A stretch of 5,949 nt of DNA from Acidobacteriaceae bacterium (GCA_030039895.1 JASHUR010000323.1:1-5949), one strand, 5' to 3'. Counted from the first letter of the stretch, positions 1 to 5,949 are shown. Numbers and translations: made by a program. The notes: generated from the letters alone by a model not told the origin.

Positions 1-496
1 TCCGCTGGTGACGGACATCGCGCCGGGTTACGACCACATTACGTCGGCGATTGGAGCGGCCATAATCGGATGGCATGGCGCGTCGATGCTGTGCTACGTC
101 ACGCCGAAGGAGCACCTGGGCCTGCCGAATGAGAAGGACGTGAAGGACGGCATGATTGCCTACAAGATCGCCGCGCACGCGGCCGACATTGCCCGGCACC
201 GGCCCGGAGCGCAGGACCGCGATGATGCGATCAGCTACGCGCGCTACACCTTCGACTGGGAGAAGCAGTTTGCGCTGTCGCTCGATCCGGAGACGGCGCG
301 GGCCATGCATGACGAAACGCTGCCGGACGACTACTACAAGGAAGCGGCGTTCTGCTCGATGTGCGGGCCCAAGTTCTGCTCCATGAACTGGTCGAGCAAG
401 GTGGACGAGTTTAACAAGACGGTGCACGGCCTCGAGAAGAAGGACCTGAGCGAGCTTGTGACCATCCAGGCGCAACAACTGGCTGCGAAGAGTTAG
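1..496 (+). CDS. thiC: Phosphomethylpyrimidine synthase ThiC, C-terminal part (5' truncated by window edge)
   Basis: ThiC is a cytosolic radical-SAM enzyme that rearranges 5-aminoimidazole ribotide into hydroxymethylpyrimidine phosphate, the pyrimidine half of thiamine. The open frame runs from base 2 with no visible start; the GTG at 8 is an internal valine, since the preceding codons (Pro-Leu) continue the ThiC motif PLVTDIAPGYDHI. The family hallmarks TSAIGAA and CYVTPKEHLGLPN lie near bases 50-140. The cluster-binding CX2CX4C motif CSMCGPKFC is at bases 353-379, with all three cysteines present. About 38 residues follow it to the TAG at 494-496. Some 165 residues are visible, against roughly 430-630 for whole ThiC proteins. 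All seven visible tyrosines use TAC, unlike the next gene. Only 12 bases and no hairpin separate it from hpnA, so co-transcription is likely. Any TPP riboswitch would lie upstream, outside the window. The identification is secure. Confidence 0.97.
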   Translation, partial: PLVTDIAPGYDHITSAIGAAIIGWHGASMLCYVTPKEHLGLPNEKDVKDGMIAYKIAAHAADIARHRPGAQDRDDAISYARYTFDWEKQFALSLDPETARAMHDETLPDDYYKEAAFCSMCGPKFCSMNWSSKVDEFNKTVHGLEKKDLSELVTIQAQQLAAKS

Positions 497-508
497 ACTG
501 CTACCCGC

Positions 509-1504
509 ATGAAAGTCTTTCTGACCGGGGCGACCGGATTTGTGGGCGCGCACGTTGCTCGGCATCTGGCGGATCAGGGGGCGCAACTGCGGCTTCTGGT
601 GCGGCCGACGAGCCATCTTGCGAATATTGAAGGGTTGAACGCCGAGACCGCGGTGGGCGATCTGCTGCAGCCGGAGGGTCTGCGGACCGCGGTTCGCGGG
701 TGCGACGCCGTGATGCATGTAGCGGCGGACTACCGGCTGTGGGTGCGCGACCCGAAGTCGATGTACGCGGCGAACGTCGACGGAACGCGAACGCTGCTGC
801 AAATGGCGCGTGAAGAGGGCGTGAAGCGCTGCGTGTATACGTCGAGCGTGGCGACGATGGGTTTTAAGGCGGACGGGACGATCGTGGACGAGGCGACGCC
901 GGTCTCGATTGCGGACATGATCGGGCACTATAAGCGGTCGAAGTTTATGGCGGAGCAGGCGGCGATGGATGCGGCGCGGGCGGGGCAACAGGTGATCATT
1001 CTGAATCCGACGACGCCGATTGGCGCTCAGGATGTGAAGCCGACGCCGACGGGGCGGATCGTCGTGGATTTTCTGAATAAGAAATTTCCGGCCTATGTGG
1101 ACACCGGGTTGAACCTGGTGGATGTGTCCGAGGTGGCGCGGACGCACGGCGCGGCGCTCGAGGTGGGACGTCCGGGCGAGCGGTATATTCTGGGCGGCGA
1201 GAACCTGACGCTGAAGCAGATTCTCGACAAGATGTCAGCGATTACCGGGCTGCCTTCTCCGACGATGAAGGTGCCGCATGCGGTAGCGATGACGTTTGCA
1301 TTTTTCGATGAGATAGTGACCGGACGCGTGTTGGGCAAGGAGCCTCGCGCGACGGTGGAAGCGGTGCGCATGGGCAGGAAGAAGATGTTTGCATCCTCGG
1401 TCAGGGCGCAGCGGGAGCTGGGTTTCAGGATTGTTCCTGTATATGAGGCGCTGCGGGCGGCGATTGACTGGTTCAGGGCGCATGGATATGTGACGGTGCA
1501 ATGA
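509..1504 (+). CDS. hpnA: Hopanoid-associated NAD-dependent epimerase/dehydratase HpnA
   Basis: This 331-residue protein is an extended short-chain dehydrogenase/reductase, of the NAD-dependent sugar epimerase type, and it matches the hopanoid-associated HpnA group. The ATG at 509 opens directly on the first Rossmann strand, MKVFLTGATGFVG, with the dinucleotide-binding glycines at residues 7-13, so the start is well fixed although the Shine-Dalgarno is weak. The active-site elements are visible: TSS at 111-113 and YKRSK with Tyr141 and Lys145. The segment TGLNLVDVSEVA (199-210) is typical of the group. The length is normal for HpnA. Its exact reaction is not established; it is thought to act on the sugar-derived side chain or head group of hopanoids. 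The stop codon overlaps the start of the next gene (ATGA at 1501-1504), which implies translational coupling with hpnG and supports a shared pathway. A generic SDR epimerase is the fallback call. Confidence 0.9.
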   Translation: MKVFLTGATGFVGAHVARHLADQGAQLRLLVRPTSHLANIEGLNAETAVGDLLQPEGLRTAVRGCDAVMHVAADYRLWVRDPKSMYAANVDGTRTLLQMAREEGVKRCVYTSSVATMGFKADGTIVDEATPVSIADMIGHYKRSKFMAEQAAMDAARAGQQVIILNPTTPIGAQDVKPTPTGRIVVDFLNKKFPAYVDTGLNLVDVSEVARTHGAALEVGRPGERYILGGENLTLKQILDKMSAITGLPSPTMKVPHAVAMTFAFFDEIVTGRVLGKEPRATVEAVRMGRKKMFASSVRAQRELGFRIVPVYEALRAAIDWFRAHGYVTVQ

Positions 1505-2187
1505 ACAGGATCGGGATAATTGCCGCGCTGCCCGGAGAGCTGAAGCCGCTGGTTCGCGGCTCGCAGGTACGCGGCAGGCAGGCGCGCGGGCGCAATACGT
1601 GGGCGGGAAGGATTGCCGGGTGCGAGGCCATTGCAATTGCCGGAGGCATGGGCGCGGCGGCTGCGGAGCGCGCAGCGGAGCGGGCAATTGCAGAGATAAA
1701 CGCGAATGTGCTGGTCTCTTACGGTTGGGTCGGCGCATTGACGTGCGCGGTTAAGCCGCGCGCGGTGTGCGAGATCTCAGAGGTAGTGGATGACGCGAGC
1801 GGCGAACGCTACAAGACGGCGCTTGCGGATGGGTTTCGGTTGATTACGCTGGACCATGTGGCGCGTCCGGATGAGAAGCGCGGGCTGGCGCAGAAGCATC
1901 AGTCCGTACTGGTGGATATGGAGGCTGCGGCGGTCGCGCGGGTTGCGGCGAAACATGGTGCAGCCTTCTATTGCTTCAAGGGAGTGTCTGACGGGTATGA
2001 CGACCGGCTGCCGGACTTCAATCGCTTTATCAATGGCGCAGGCGAGATGCGGATGGTGGCGTTTGCCGGATATGCGATGACGCATCCGCAGTACTGGGCA
2101 ACGCTGGTGCGGCTGGGCAGAAACAGCAGCGCCGCGGCAGAGGCGCTGGCGAGTTCGCTGAAGCAGAGCCTTCAGCAGTTGCGGTGA
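1501..2187 (+). CDS. hpnG: Hopanoid-associated nucleosidase/phosphorylase HpnG
   Basis: This 228-residue protein belongs to the PNP/UDP phosphorylase superfamily, in the branch close to methylthioadenosine/SAH nucleosidase. HpnG proteins remove adenine from adenosylhopane, giving (phospho)ribosylhopane for the C35 side chain. Visible support: the N-terminal strand with Glu13 (AALPGEL), where MTA/SAH nucleosidases carry a catalytic-pocket glutamate; a glycine-rich turn GGMGAA (48-53); the base/ribose-pocket motif VDMEAAAVA (138-146) with Glu141; and KGVSDGYDD (160-168), whose Asp164 matches the catalytic acid that protonates the leaving purine. The start ATG overlaps the hpnA stop and has no clear Shine-Dalgarno of its own, so translation probably depends on coupling. 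The assignment to HpnG rather than a housekeeping MTA/SAH nucleosidase rests on the hpn neighbours as much as on the protein. The arginine/glycine-rich stretch at residues 19-31 looks like a low-complexity loop. Confidence 0.85.
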   Translation: MNRIGIIAALPGELKPLVRGSQVRGRQARGRNTWAGRIAGCEAIAIAGGMGAAAAERAAERAIAEINANVLVSYGWVGALTCAVKPRAVCEISEVVDDASGERYKTALADGFRLITLDHVARPDEKRGLAQKHQSVLVDMEAAAVARVAAKHGAAFYCFKGVSDGYDDRLPDFNRFINGAGEMRMVAFAGYAMTHPQYWATLVRLGRNSSAAAEALASSLKQSLQQLR

Positions 2188-2230
2188 GTTTCGGAGCGAC
2201 GAGCAGGAAATCGCAGTAGAGTGAAAATGG

Positions 2231-3376
2231 ATGACGAAGACGACCCAAGAAACGACGCAAGAGACGGACCCAGAAACTATCTCGGAAACAATTCCGAAGA
2301 CGATGCGGGCCGCCGTTTATCGCGGTATGAACGATGTGCGCGTGGAGACGGTTCCTGTACCGGAGATCGGTCCGGGCGAGGTACTGATTCGCGTTGCGGC
2401 GTGCGGCATCTGCGGTACTGACCTGAAGAAGATTCATACCGGGTCGCACGATGCGCCACGCATTTTCGGGCATGAGACGGCAGGAACGATTGCGGCGGTA
2501 GGCGCAGGAGTGGAAGGCTTTGCGGTCGGCGACCGGGTGATGGTGTTCCATCACATCCCGTGCGGGCACTGCTATTACTGCCGCAAAAAGACCTTTGCGC
2601 AGTGCCCGGTATATAAGAAGGTGGGCTGCACGGCGGGCTTCGAGCCTTCCGGCGGCGGCTTTGCTGAGTATGTGCGCGTGATGGACTGGATTGTGCGGCG
2701 CGGTCTTGTGAAGGTTCCCGATGGCGTGCCGTTTGAGCAGGCAGCGTTCGTGGAGCCGGTGAACACCTGCTACAAGGCGATCAAGAACCTGGACCTTGCA
2801 CCGGATGAGACGGTGCTGGTGATCGGGCAGGGACCGATTGGGATTTTGCTGGCGGCGCTGGCTGCGCGGAGCGGAGCGCGGGTGCTTACCTCCGATCTTT
2901 TTCCTGAGCGGCACAGGATTGCGGCGACGTATGGATTGTCGCGGCCGATTGATGCGGGGAAACAGGACGTGATCGGGCTGACGCGCTCGGCCAGCGAAGG
3001 GCGCGGAGCGGATGCAGTGATCCTGGCTGTTGGAGGCAATTCGCTGATCAGGACGGCGATGGACGCGGCTCGGCCGGGCGGACGGGTCCTGCTGTTTGCG
3101 CAGACGCAGCACGGCGAAGCAGCGATTGATCCGGCAGCGATCTGCATGGATGAGAAGTTTTTGATCGGGTCATATAGCGCGTCGGAGGAGATTCAGGATG
3201 AGGGCGCCGAGCTGGTTTTTGGCGGGTACAGCGACGGCTTTGACTTGACGCGGCTTATTTCGCACAGGTATTCACTGGAAGATGCGGTCGAGGCGATTCA
3301 TGTGGCGTCGAATCCGGGGCCGGCGTCGATGAAAATCTTCATTGAGCCGAAAGCGCCGGAAATGCCGCAAGTCTGA
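2231..3376 (+). CDS. Zinc-dependent medium-chain alcohol/polyol dehydrogenase, first of a tandem pair
   Basis: This is a cytosolic medium-chain dehydrogenase resembling sorbitol and threonine dehydrogenases, interconverting a secondary alcohol and a carbonyl with a nicotinamide cofactor; its substrate is unknown. Numbered from the ATG at 2231 (381 residues): the catalytic zinc ligands are Cys61 (GICGTD), His81-Glu82 (FGHE) and probably Glu175 (VEP). The structural zinc lobe has Cys111, 114, 117 and 125. The Rossmann glycine motif GQGPIG is at 199-204. Asp222 at the end of the second Rossmann strand favours NAD(H) over NADP(H). The conserved domain begins at Met25 (MRAAVY, ATG at 2303). The 24 residues before it are a Thr/Glu-rich tetrapeptide repeat absent from typical family members, so the true start may be 2303. 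Neither start has a strong Shine-Dalgarno: AGAG lies 9 bases before 2231, and GAAGA sits only 2 bases before 2303. Position between hpnG and hpnC suggests a role in hopanoid side-chain redox chemistry; this is inferred. Confidence 0.85.
   Translation: MTKTTQETTQETDPETISETIPKTMRAAVYRGMNDVRVETVPVPEIGPGEVLIRVAACGICGTDLKKIHTGSHDAPRIFGHETAGTIAAVGAGVEGFAVGDRVMVFHHIPCGHCYYCRKKTFAQCPVYKKVGCTAGFEPSGGGFAEYVRVMDWIVRRGLVKVPDGVPFEQAAFVEPVNTCYKAIKNLDLAPDETVLVIGQGPIGILLAALAARSGARVLTSDLFPERHRIAATYGLSRPIDAGKQDVIGLTRSASEGRGADAVILAVGGNSLIRTAMDAARPGGRVLLFAQTQHGEAAIDPAAICMDEKFLIGSYSASEEIQDEGAELVFGGYSDGFDLTRLISHRYSLEDAVEAIHVASNPGPASMKIFIEPKAPEMPQV
2234..2305 (+). repeat. Six degenerate 12-base tandem units encoding an xETx-like tetrapeptide repeat
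   Basis: Bases 2234-2305 divide exactly into six 12-base units, for example caagaaacgacg at 2246 and caagagacggac at 2258. Each has GAA/GAG/AAG at positions 4-6 and an AC pair at 7-8. In the dehydrogenase frame they read TKTT, QETT, QETD, PETI, SETI and PKTM, the last methionine being the alternative start codon. The units differ mostly at synonymous or conservative sites. This suggests an old tandem duplication that has drifted, or selection on the peptide. The repeat lies exactly between the two candidate starts of the gene. Confidence 0.7.
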
Positions 3377-3389
3377 GAAAATAGATGCG

Positions 3390-4433
3390 ATGGAACGGGA
3401 GATGACAGCCGCCGTTCTCTACGGCAAAGAGGATGTTCGAATCGAGCGGCTTCCTATACCAACGGCAGGCCCGGGCGAGATGGTGGTTCGCGTACACGCG
3501 GCACTGACCTGCGGAACGGATCTGAAGGTGTACCGGCGCGGCTATCACGCCAGGATGTTGACACCGCCTGTTCCGTTTGGGCATGAACTGGCCGGGAGCG
3601 TGCACGAGATTGGCGCTGGCGTAAAGCAATTCAAGGTGGGCGACCGTGTGGTGGCGCTGAACTCGGCGCCGTGCGATGTTTGCTACTTCTGCAGGAACGA
3701 CCAGCAGAACCTGTGCGACGACCTACTGTTCAATAACGGAGCGTATGCGGAGTTTATTCGTATTCCGGCGCGGATTGTTGAGAAGAACACACTGTTGATT
3801 CCTGATAATTTGCCGTATGAGCATGCGGCGCTGACCGAGCCGCTGGCCTGCGTGATGCGCGGGCTGGATGAGTCCGCACCAAAGCCGGGAGATACGGTGG
3901 TGGTGATTGGCGCTGGGCCGATAGGGCTGATGTTTATCCATGCCGCGCAGATTGCCGGGCTGCATGTGATTGCCGTGGTCAAGCATGATGACCAGGTGGC
4001 TGCGGCGCGGACTTTCGGAGCGGAGAAAGTTGTGCAGACAACGGCGACGGATGATCCAGTGGCTGCCGTGCGGGCGCTCACGCCGGATCATCGCGGAGTG
4101 GACCTGGCCATTGAAGCGGTTGCGGTGCCCGCGACATGGCAGTGGGCGGTGGACATGGTGCGCAAGGGCGGGACGGTGAACTTCTTCGGCGGGCCGCCGT
4201 CGGGCACCAAGGTGGAGTTTGATACCAACCGGCTGCACTACAACGACATTACGATGAAGGCGAGCTTCCACCATACTCCGGCAACGGCGAGGAAGGCATT
4301 TGAGCTGATCCGGAGCGGGAAGTTCAAGTCCAGGGAGTACATCACCGGGCGGGCGTCACTGATTGAAGTAGGCGATGTATTTCGTAACCTGATGAATCGC
4401 TCTACGGACATCAAGACAGCGATCATTCCCTGA
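3390..4433 (+). CDS. Zinc-dependent medium-chain dehydrogenase, second of a tandem pair
   Basis: This is a 347-residue paralogue of the preceding dehydrogenase, with the same two-domain layout and no recognised substrate. Numbered from the ATG at 3390: Cys41 (TCGTD), His65-Glu66 (FGHE) and Glu150 (TEP) fit the catalytic zinc site. Cys95, 98, 101 and 109 form the structural zinc lobe. GAGPIG is at 174-179. Where the upstream paralogue has an aspartate after the second Rossmann strand, this protein has Val197-Lys198-His199, which points to NADP(H) or relaxed cofactor use. I chose 3390 because it follows the upstream stop by 13 bases and has a GAGAAA sequence at 3375-3380 suitably placed before it. 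The ATG at 3402 (MTAAV) is a close alternative. An in-frame TTG at 3342 would overlap the upstream gene and add a Lys/Arg-rich tail, so it is unlikely. The neighbours suggest hopanoid side-chain metabolism, which is unproven. Confidence 0.85.
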   Translation: MEREMTAAVLYGKEDVRIERLPIPTAGPGEMVVRVHAALTCGTDLKVYRRGYHARMLTPPVPFGHELAGSVHEIGAGVKQFKVGDRVVALNSAPCDVCYFCRNDQQNLCDDLLFNNGAYAEFIRIPARIVEKNTLLIPDNLPYEHAALTEPLACVMRGLDESAPKPGDTVVVIGAGPIGLMFIHAAQIAGLHVIAVVKHDDQVAAARTFGAEKVVQTTATDDPVAAVRALTPDHRGVDLAIEAVAVPATWQWAVDMVRKGGTVNFFGGPPSGTKVEFDTNRLHYNDITMKASFHHTPATARKAFELIRSGKFKSREYITGRASLIEVGDVFRNLMNRSTDIKTAIIP

Positions 4434-4435
4434 GG
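4432..4435 (+). promoter_or_regulatory. Ribosome binding site of hpnC, overlapping the upstream stop codon
   Basis: GAGG lies 5 bases before the hpnC ATG at 4441 and shares its first two bases with the TGA stop of the second dehydrogenase. It is the clearest Shine-Dalgarno in the window. It fixes the hpnC start and ties its translation closely to termination of the upstream gene. Confidence 0.65.
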
Positions 4436-4440
4436 CAAGC

Positions 4441-5400
4441 ATGACGGCGAGCACCGCACAATTGATCGAGCAGGGCTGGGCCGCACTGCCGGCGGAATAT
4501 CGCATGCCGCAGACTCCGCCGACACTGGCTGAGGCGCGCGCGTGGTGCCAGCGGCTGACGGAGACGCACTACGAGAATTTCCACGTCGCGTCATGGCTTT
4601 TGCCAAAGCGGCTGCGTCCGCACTTTCATGCGATATATGCATACTGCCGGGTGTCGGATGATCTGGGCGACGAGACGGGCGACCGCGAGCAGTCAATAGC
4701 CCTGCTGGATATGTGGGGGCAGGAGCTTGATGCGTGCTACCGCGGTGAGACGCGGCATCCGGTGTTTGTGGCGCTGGCGGAGACGATTCGAGAGTGTGAG
4801 ATTCCCAGGCAGCCGTTTGCGGATTTGCTGGTGGCGTTTCGCAGAGACCAGCGCAGGGTGCGGATGGAGTCGATGCAGGAAGTGCTCGACTACTGCCATT
4901 ACTCAGCGAATCCGGTGGGGCAGCTGGTGCTGTACGTTTGCGGCTACCGCGATGATGAGCGGTTCCGGCTGTCGGACTACACTTGCACGGCGCTGCAGCT
5001 GGCGAACTTCTGGCAGGATGTGCGCCAGGACTACGCGCGCGACCGGATTTATTTTCCAGCGGAGGACATGCGGCGCTTTGGCGTGACGGAAGCGATGATT
5101 GCCGCGGGTAAGTTTACTCCGGAGTTTCGTGAATTAATGCGCTGCGAAGTTGAGTATGCGCGTGAGACGATGCGCAAAGGACTGCCGCTGGTCGGTATGG
5201 TGACCCACGACCTGGCCGTGGACCTCGATTTGTTTTCGCGAGGCGGCCTGGAGATTCTGCGCGCGATTGAAGAGCAGGGCTACGACGTACTGCGGGCGCG
5301 TCCTGCAATCTCAAAGACCCGCAAGGCCGCGTTATTTGTGCGCGCGATTACAGGCAAGCTGCTGGGCCGCGGCCTGGCGCAGCAGAGACCAGCCGCGTGA
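4441..5400 (+). CDS. hpnC: Hydroxysqualene synthase HpnC (squalene/phytoene synthase family)
   Basis: HpnC converts presqualene diphosphate, made by HpnD, into hydroxysqualene, which HpnE then reduces to squalene for the hopene cyclase. The 319-residue protein has the all-helical trans-isoprenyl diphosphate synthase pattern. The first aspartate-rich motif is SDDLGDE at 72-78 (Asp73, Asp74, Asp77), preceded by the family sequence FHAIYAYCR. YSANPVGQLVL is at 154-164. The second motif is NFWQDVRQDYARDRIYFP at 189-206, with Asp193 and Asp197 as magnesium-diphosphate ligands. SDDLGDE together with NFWQDVRQD is characteristic of HpnC rather than HpnD or phytoene synthase. The ATG at 4441 is supported by the GAGG site just upstream, and the gap from the preceding stop is 7 bases. 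The final four bases form the start of hpnD (GTGA). The length is slightly generous for the family because of a polar C-terminal tail. The call is firm. Confidence 0.94.
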   Translation: MTASTAQLIEQGWAALPAEYRMPQTPPTLAEARAWCQRLTETHYENFHVASWLLPKRLRPHFHAIYAYCRVSDDLGDETGDREQSIALLDMWGQELDACYRGETRHPVFVALAETIRECEIPRQPFADLLVAFRRDQRRVRMESMQEVLDYCHYSANPVGQLVLYVCGYRDDERFRLSDYTCTALQLANFWQDVRQDYARDRIYFPAEDMRRFGVTEAMIAAGKFTPEFRELMRCEVEYARETMRKGLPLVGMVTHDLAVDLDLFSRGGLEILRAIEEQGYDVLRARPAISKTRKAALFVRAITGKLLGRGLAQQRPAA

Positions 5401-5949
5401 CCGTCGCTGAAGCCTACGAGATTTGCAGACAGATTGCCCGGCGGGAGGCGAAGAACTTTTACTACGCCTTTGTGGCGCTCCCCAAGCACAAACGCGACGC
5501 GATATGCGCTGTGTATGCCTTTATGCGGCACGCGGACGACCTGTCTGACGATGAGACGCTGACCATTGAAGAGCGGCGCGCAAAGTTGAGCGCGTGGCTG
5601 AATGCATGGCACGGCGTGTTGCGCGGCGAGAGGACTGAGGACCCGGTCTTCCTTGCGCTGGCCGATGCGCGCGCCAGGTTTGAAATTGCGCCTGCGCTGC
5701 TGGATGAGCTGGTGGAAGGCACGGCAATGGATCTGCAGCGAGTTACCCATGCCGGCCGTTACGACACCTACGAGACATTTGACGATTTGTACCGGTATTG
5801 CTACTTGGTGGCTTCCGTTGTAGGGCTGGTGTGTATCCGGATCTTTGGATACATGGACGCGCATGCCGAGAAGCTGGCCGAAGAAACAGGGATTGCCTTT
5901 CAGCTCACAAATATTCTTCGCGATGTGAAGGAGGACATTGAGCGGAAGC
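5397..5949 (+). CDS. hpnD: Presqualene diphosphate synthase HpnD, N-terminal part (3' truncated by window edge)
   Basis: HpnD condenses two farnesyl diphosphates to presqualene diphosphate, the first committed step to squalene and hopanoids. The frame opens with GTG at 5397, overlapping the hpnC TGA by 4 bases (GTGA), and stays open to the window edge, giving 184 visible codons of an expected 280 or so. Motifs: NFYYAFVALPKHKRDA (20-35), typical of squalene/phytoene synthases; YAFMRHADDLSDDE (40-53) with Asp47, Asp48, Asp51 and Asp52 as the first aspartate-rich motif; EGTAMDL at 107-113; YRYCYLVASVVGL at 132-144; and FQLTNILRDVKEDIERK (168-184) with Asp176 and Asp180 as the second motif. The QLTNILRDVKED form distinguishes HpnD from the neighbouring HpnC. 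A purine-rich CAGAGA lies about 9 bases before the GTG. HpnE would be expected next, outside the window. Phytoene synthase is the alternative on sequence alone, but the hpnC partner argues for HpnD. Confidence 0.93.
   Translation, partial: MTVAEAYEICRQIARREAKNFYYAFVALPKHKRDAICAVYAFMRHADDLSDDETLTIEERRAKLSAWLNAWHGVLRGERTEDPVFLALADARARFEIAPALLDELVEGTAMDLQRVTHAGRYDTYETFDDLYRYCYLVASVVGLVCIRIFGYMDAHAEKLAEETGIAFQLTNILRDVKEDIERK

Noticed and set aside
8..10. GTG as a start codon for the first gene
   Set aside because: The codons before it continue the conserved ThiC sequence, and ThiC needs several hundred more N-terminal residues; the gene is simply cut by the window edge.
1235..1738. Minus-strand open frame of 167 codons across hpnA and hpnG
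   Set aside because: Arg/Pro/Leu-rich composition, no motif, and it spans the junction of two well-supported genes.
2188..2230. Possible internal promoter in the 43-base gap after hpnG
   Set aside because: A TAGAGT at 2217-2222 resembles a -10 box, but nothing close to a -35 box lies at a proper distance; not enough to call.
2221..2421. Short GTG-started frame of 66 codons with AGGAAA about 10 bases upstream, out of frame with the dehydrogenase
   Set aside because: The spacing is attractive, but the product is a low-complexity Asp/Arg/Gly peptide overlapping the conserved dehydrogenase domain. It is most likely an accident of the repeat-rich leader.
2030..3112. Long open frame on the minus strand (about 360 codons) opposite the first dehydrogenase
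   Set aside because: It is rich in Arg, His and Pro with no recognisable motif, and it lies antisense to a gene with complete zinc and Rossmann motifs; a typical shadow frame in GC-rich DNA.
3342..3389. TTG-started N-terminal extension of the second dehydrogenase
   Set aside because: It would overlap the upstream gene by 35 bases and add a Lys/Arg-rich segment not seen in the family; the ATG at 3390 fits the domain and spacing better.
5280..5864. Minus-strand open frame of 194 codons over the hpnC-hpnD junction
   Set aside because: The plus strand encodes HpnC and HpnD with both aspartate-rich motifs here; the antisense product has no family features.

Overview
The window is a tightly packed, single-direction (+ strand) stretch of a GC-rich bacterial chromosome. 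It carries the 3' end of a thiamine-biosynthesis gene followed by a hopanoid-biosynthesis cluster. Every gene reads left to right, intergenic gaps are at most about 43 bases, and two junctions are 4-base overlaps, so the region looks like one operon. The gene content and the character of the proteins (hopanoid-associated epimerase and phosphorylase, two zinc dehydrogenases, tandem squalene-synthase paralogues) suggest an acidobacterium of the Terriglobia type. This is a judgement from recognition, not a search result; a proteobacterium or another hopanoid producer cannot be excluded.

Layout: 1-496, C-terminal part of thiC (phosphomethylpyrimidine synthase, 5' end outside the window); 509-1504, hpnA (hopanoid-associated NAD-dependent epimerase/dehydratase); 1501-2187, hpnG-type nucleosidase/phosphorylase; 2231-3376 and 3390-4433, two consecutive zinc-dependent medium-chain dehydrogenases of unknown substrate; 4441-5400, hpnC; 5397-5949, hpnD, starting on a GTG that overlaps the hpnC stop and running off the right edge. 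No stretch longer than 43 bases lacks a gene, and I see no RNA gene, IS element, CRISPR array or convincing terminator.

How the genes fit together: HpnD condenses two farnesyl diphosphates to presqualene diphosphate, and HpnC turns that into hydroxysqualene. HpnE (reductase to squalene) and the squalene-hopene cyclase are expected to the right but not visible. HpnG acts late, removing adenine from adenosylhopane after HpnH (not in the window) has joined adenosine to the hopane skeleton. The resulting ribosylhopane must be reduced at its sugar carbonyl to give bacteriohopanetetrol. The most interesting feature is the pair of polyol-dehydrogenase-like enzymes inserted directly between hpnG and hpnC: their position and chemistry make them candidates for that reduction or another side-chain redox step. 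This is inference; the sequence shows only the family and the location.
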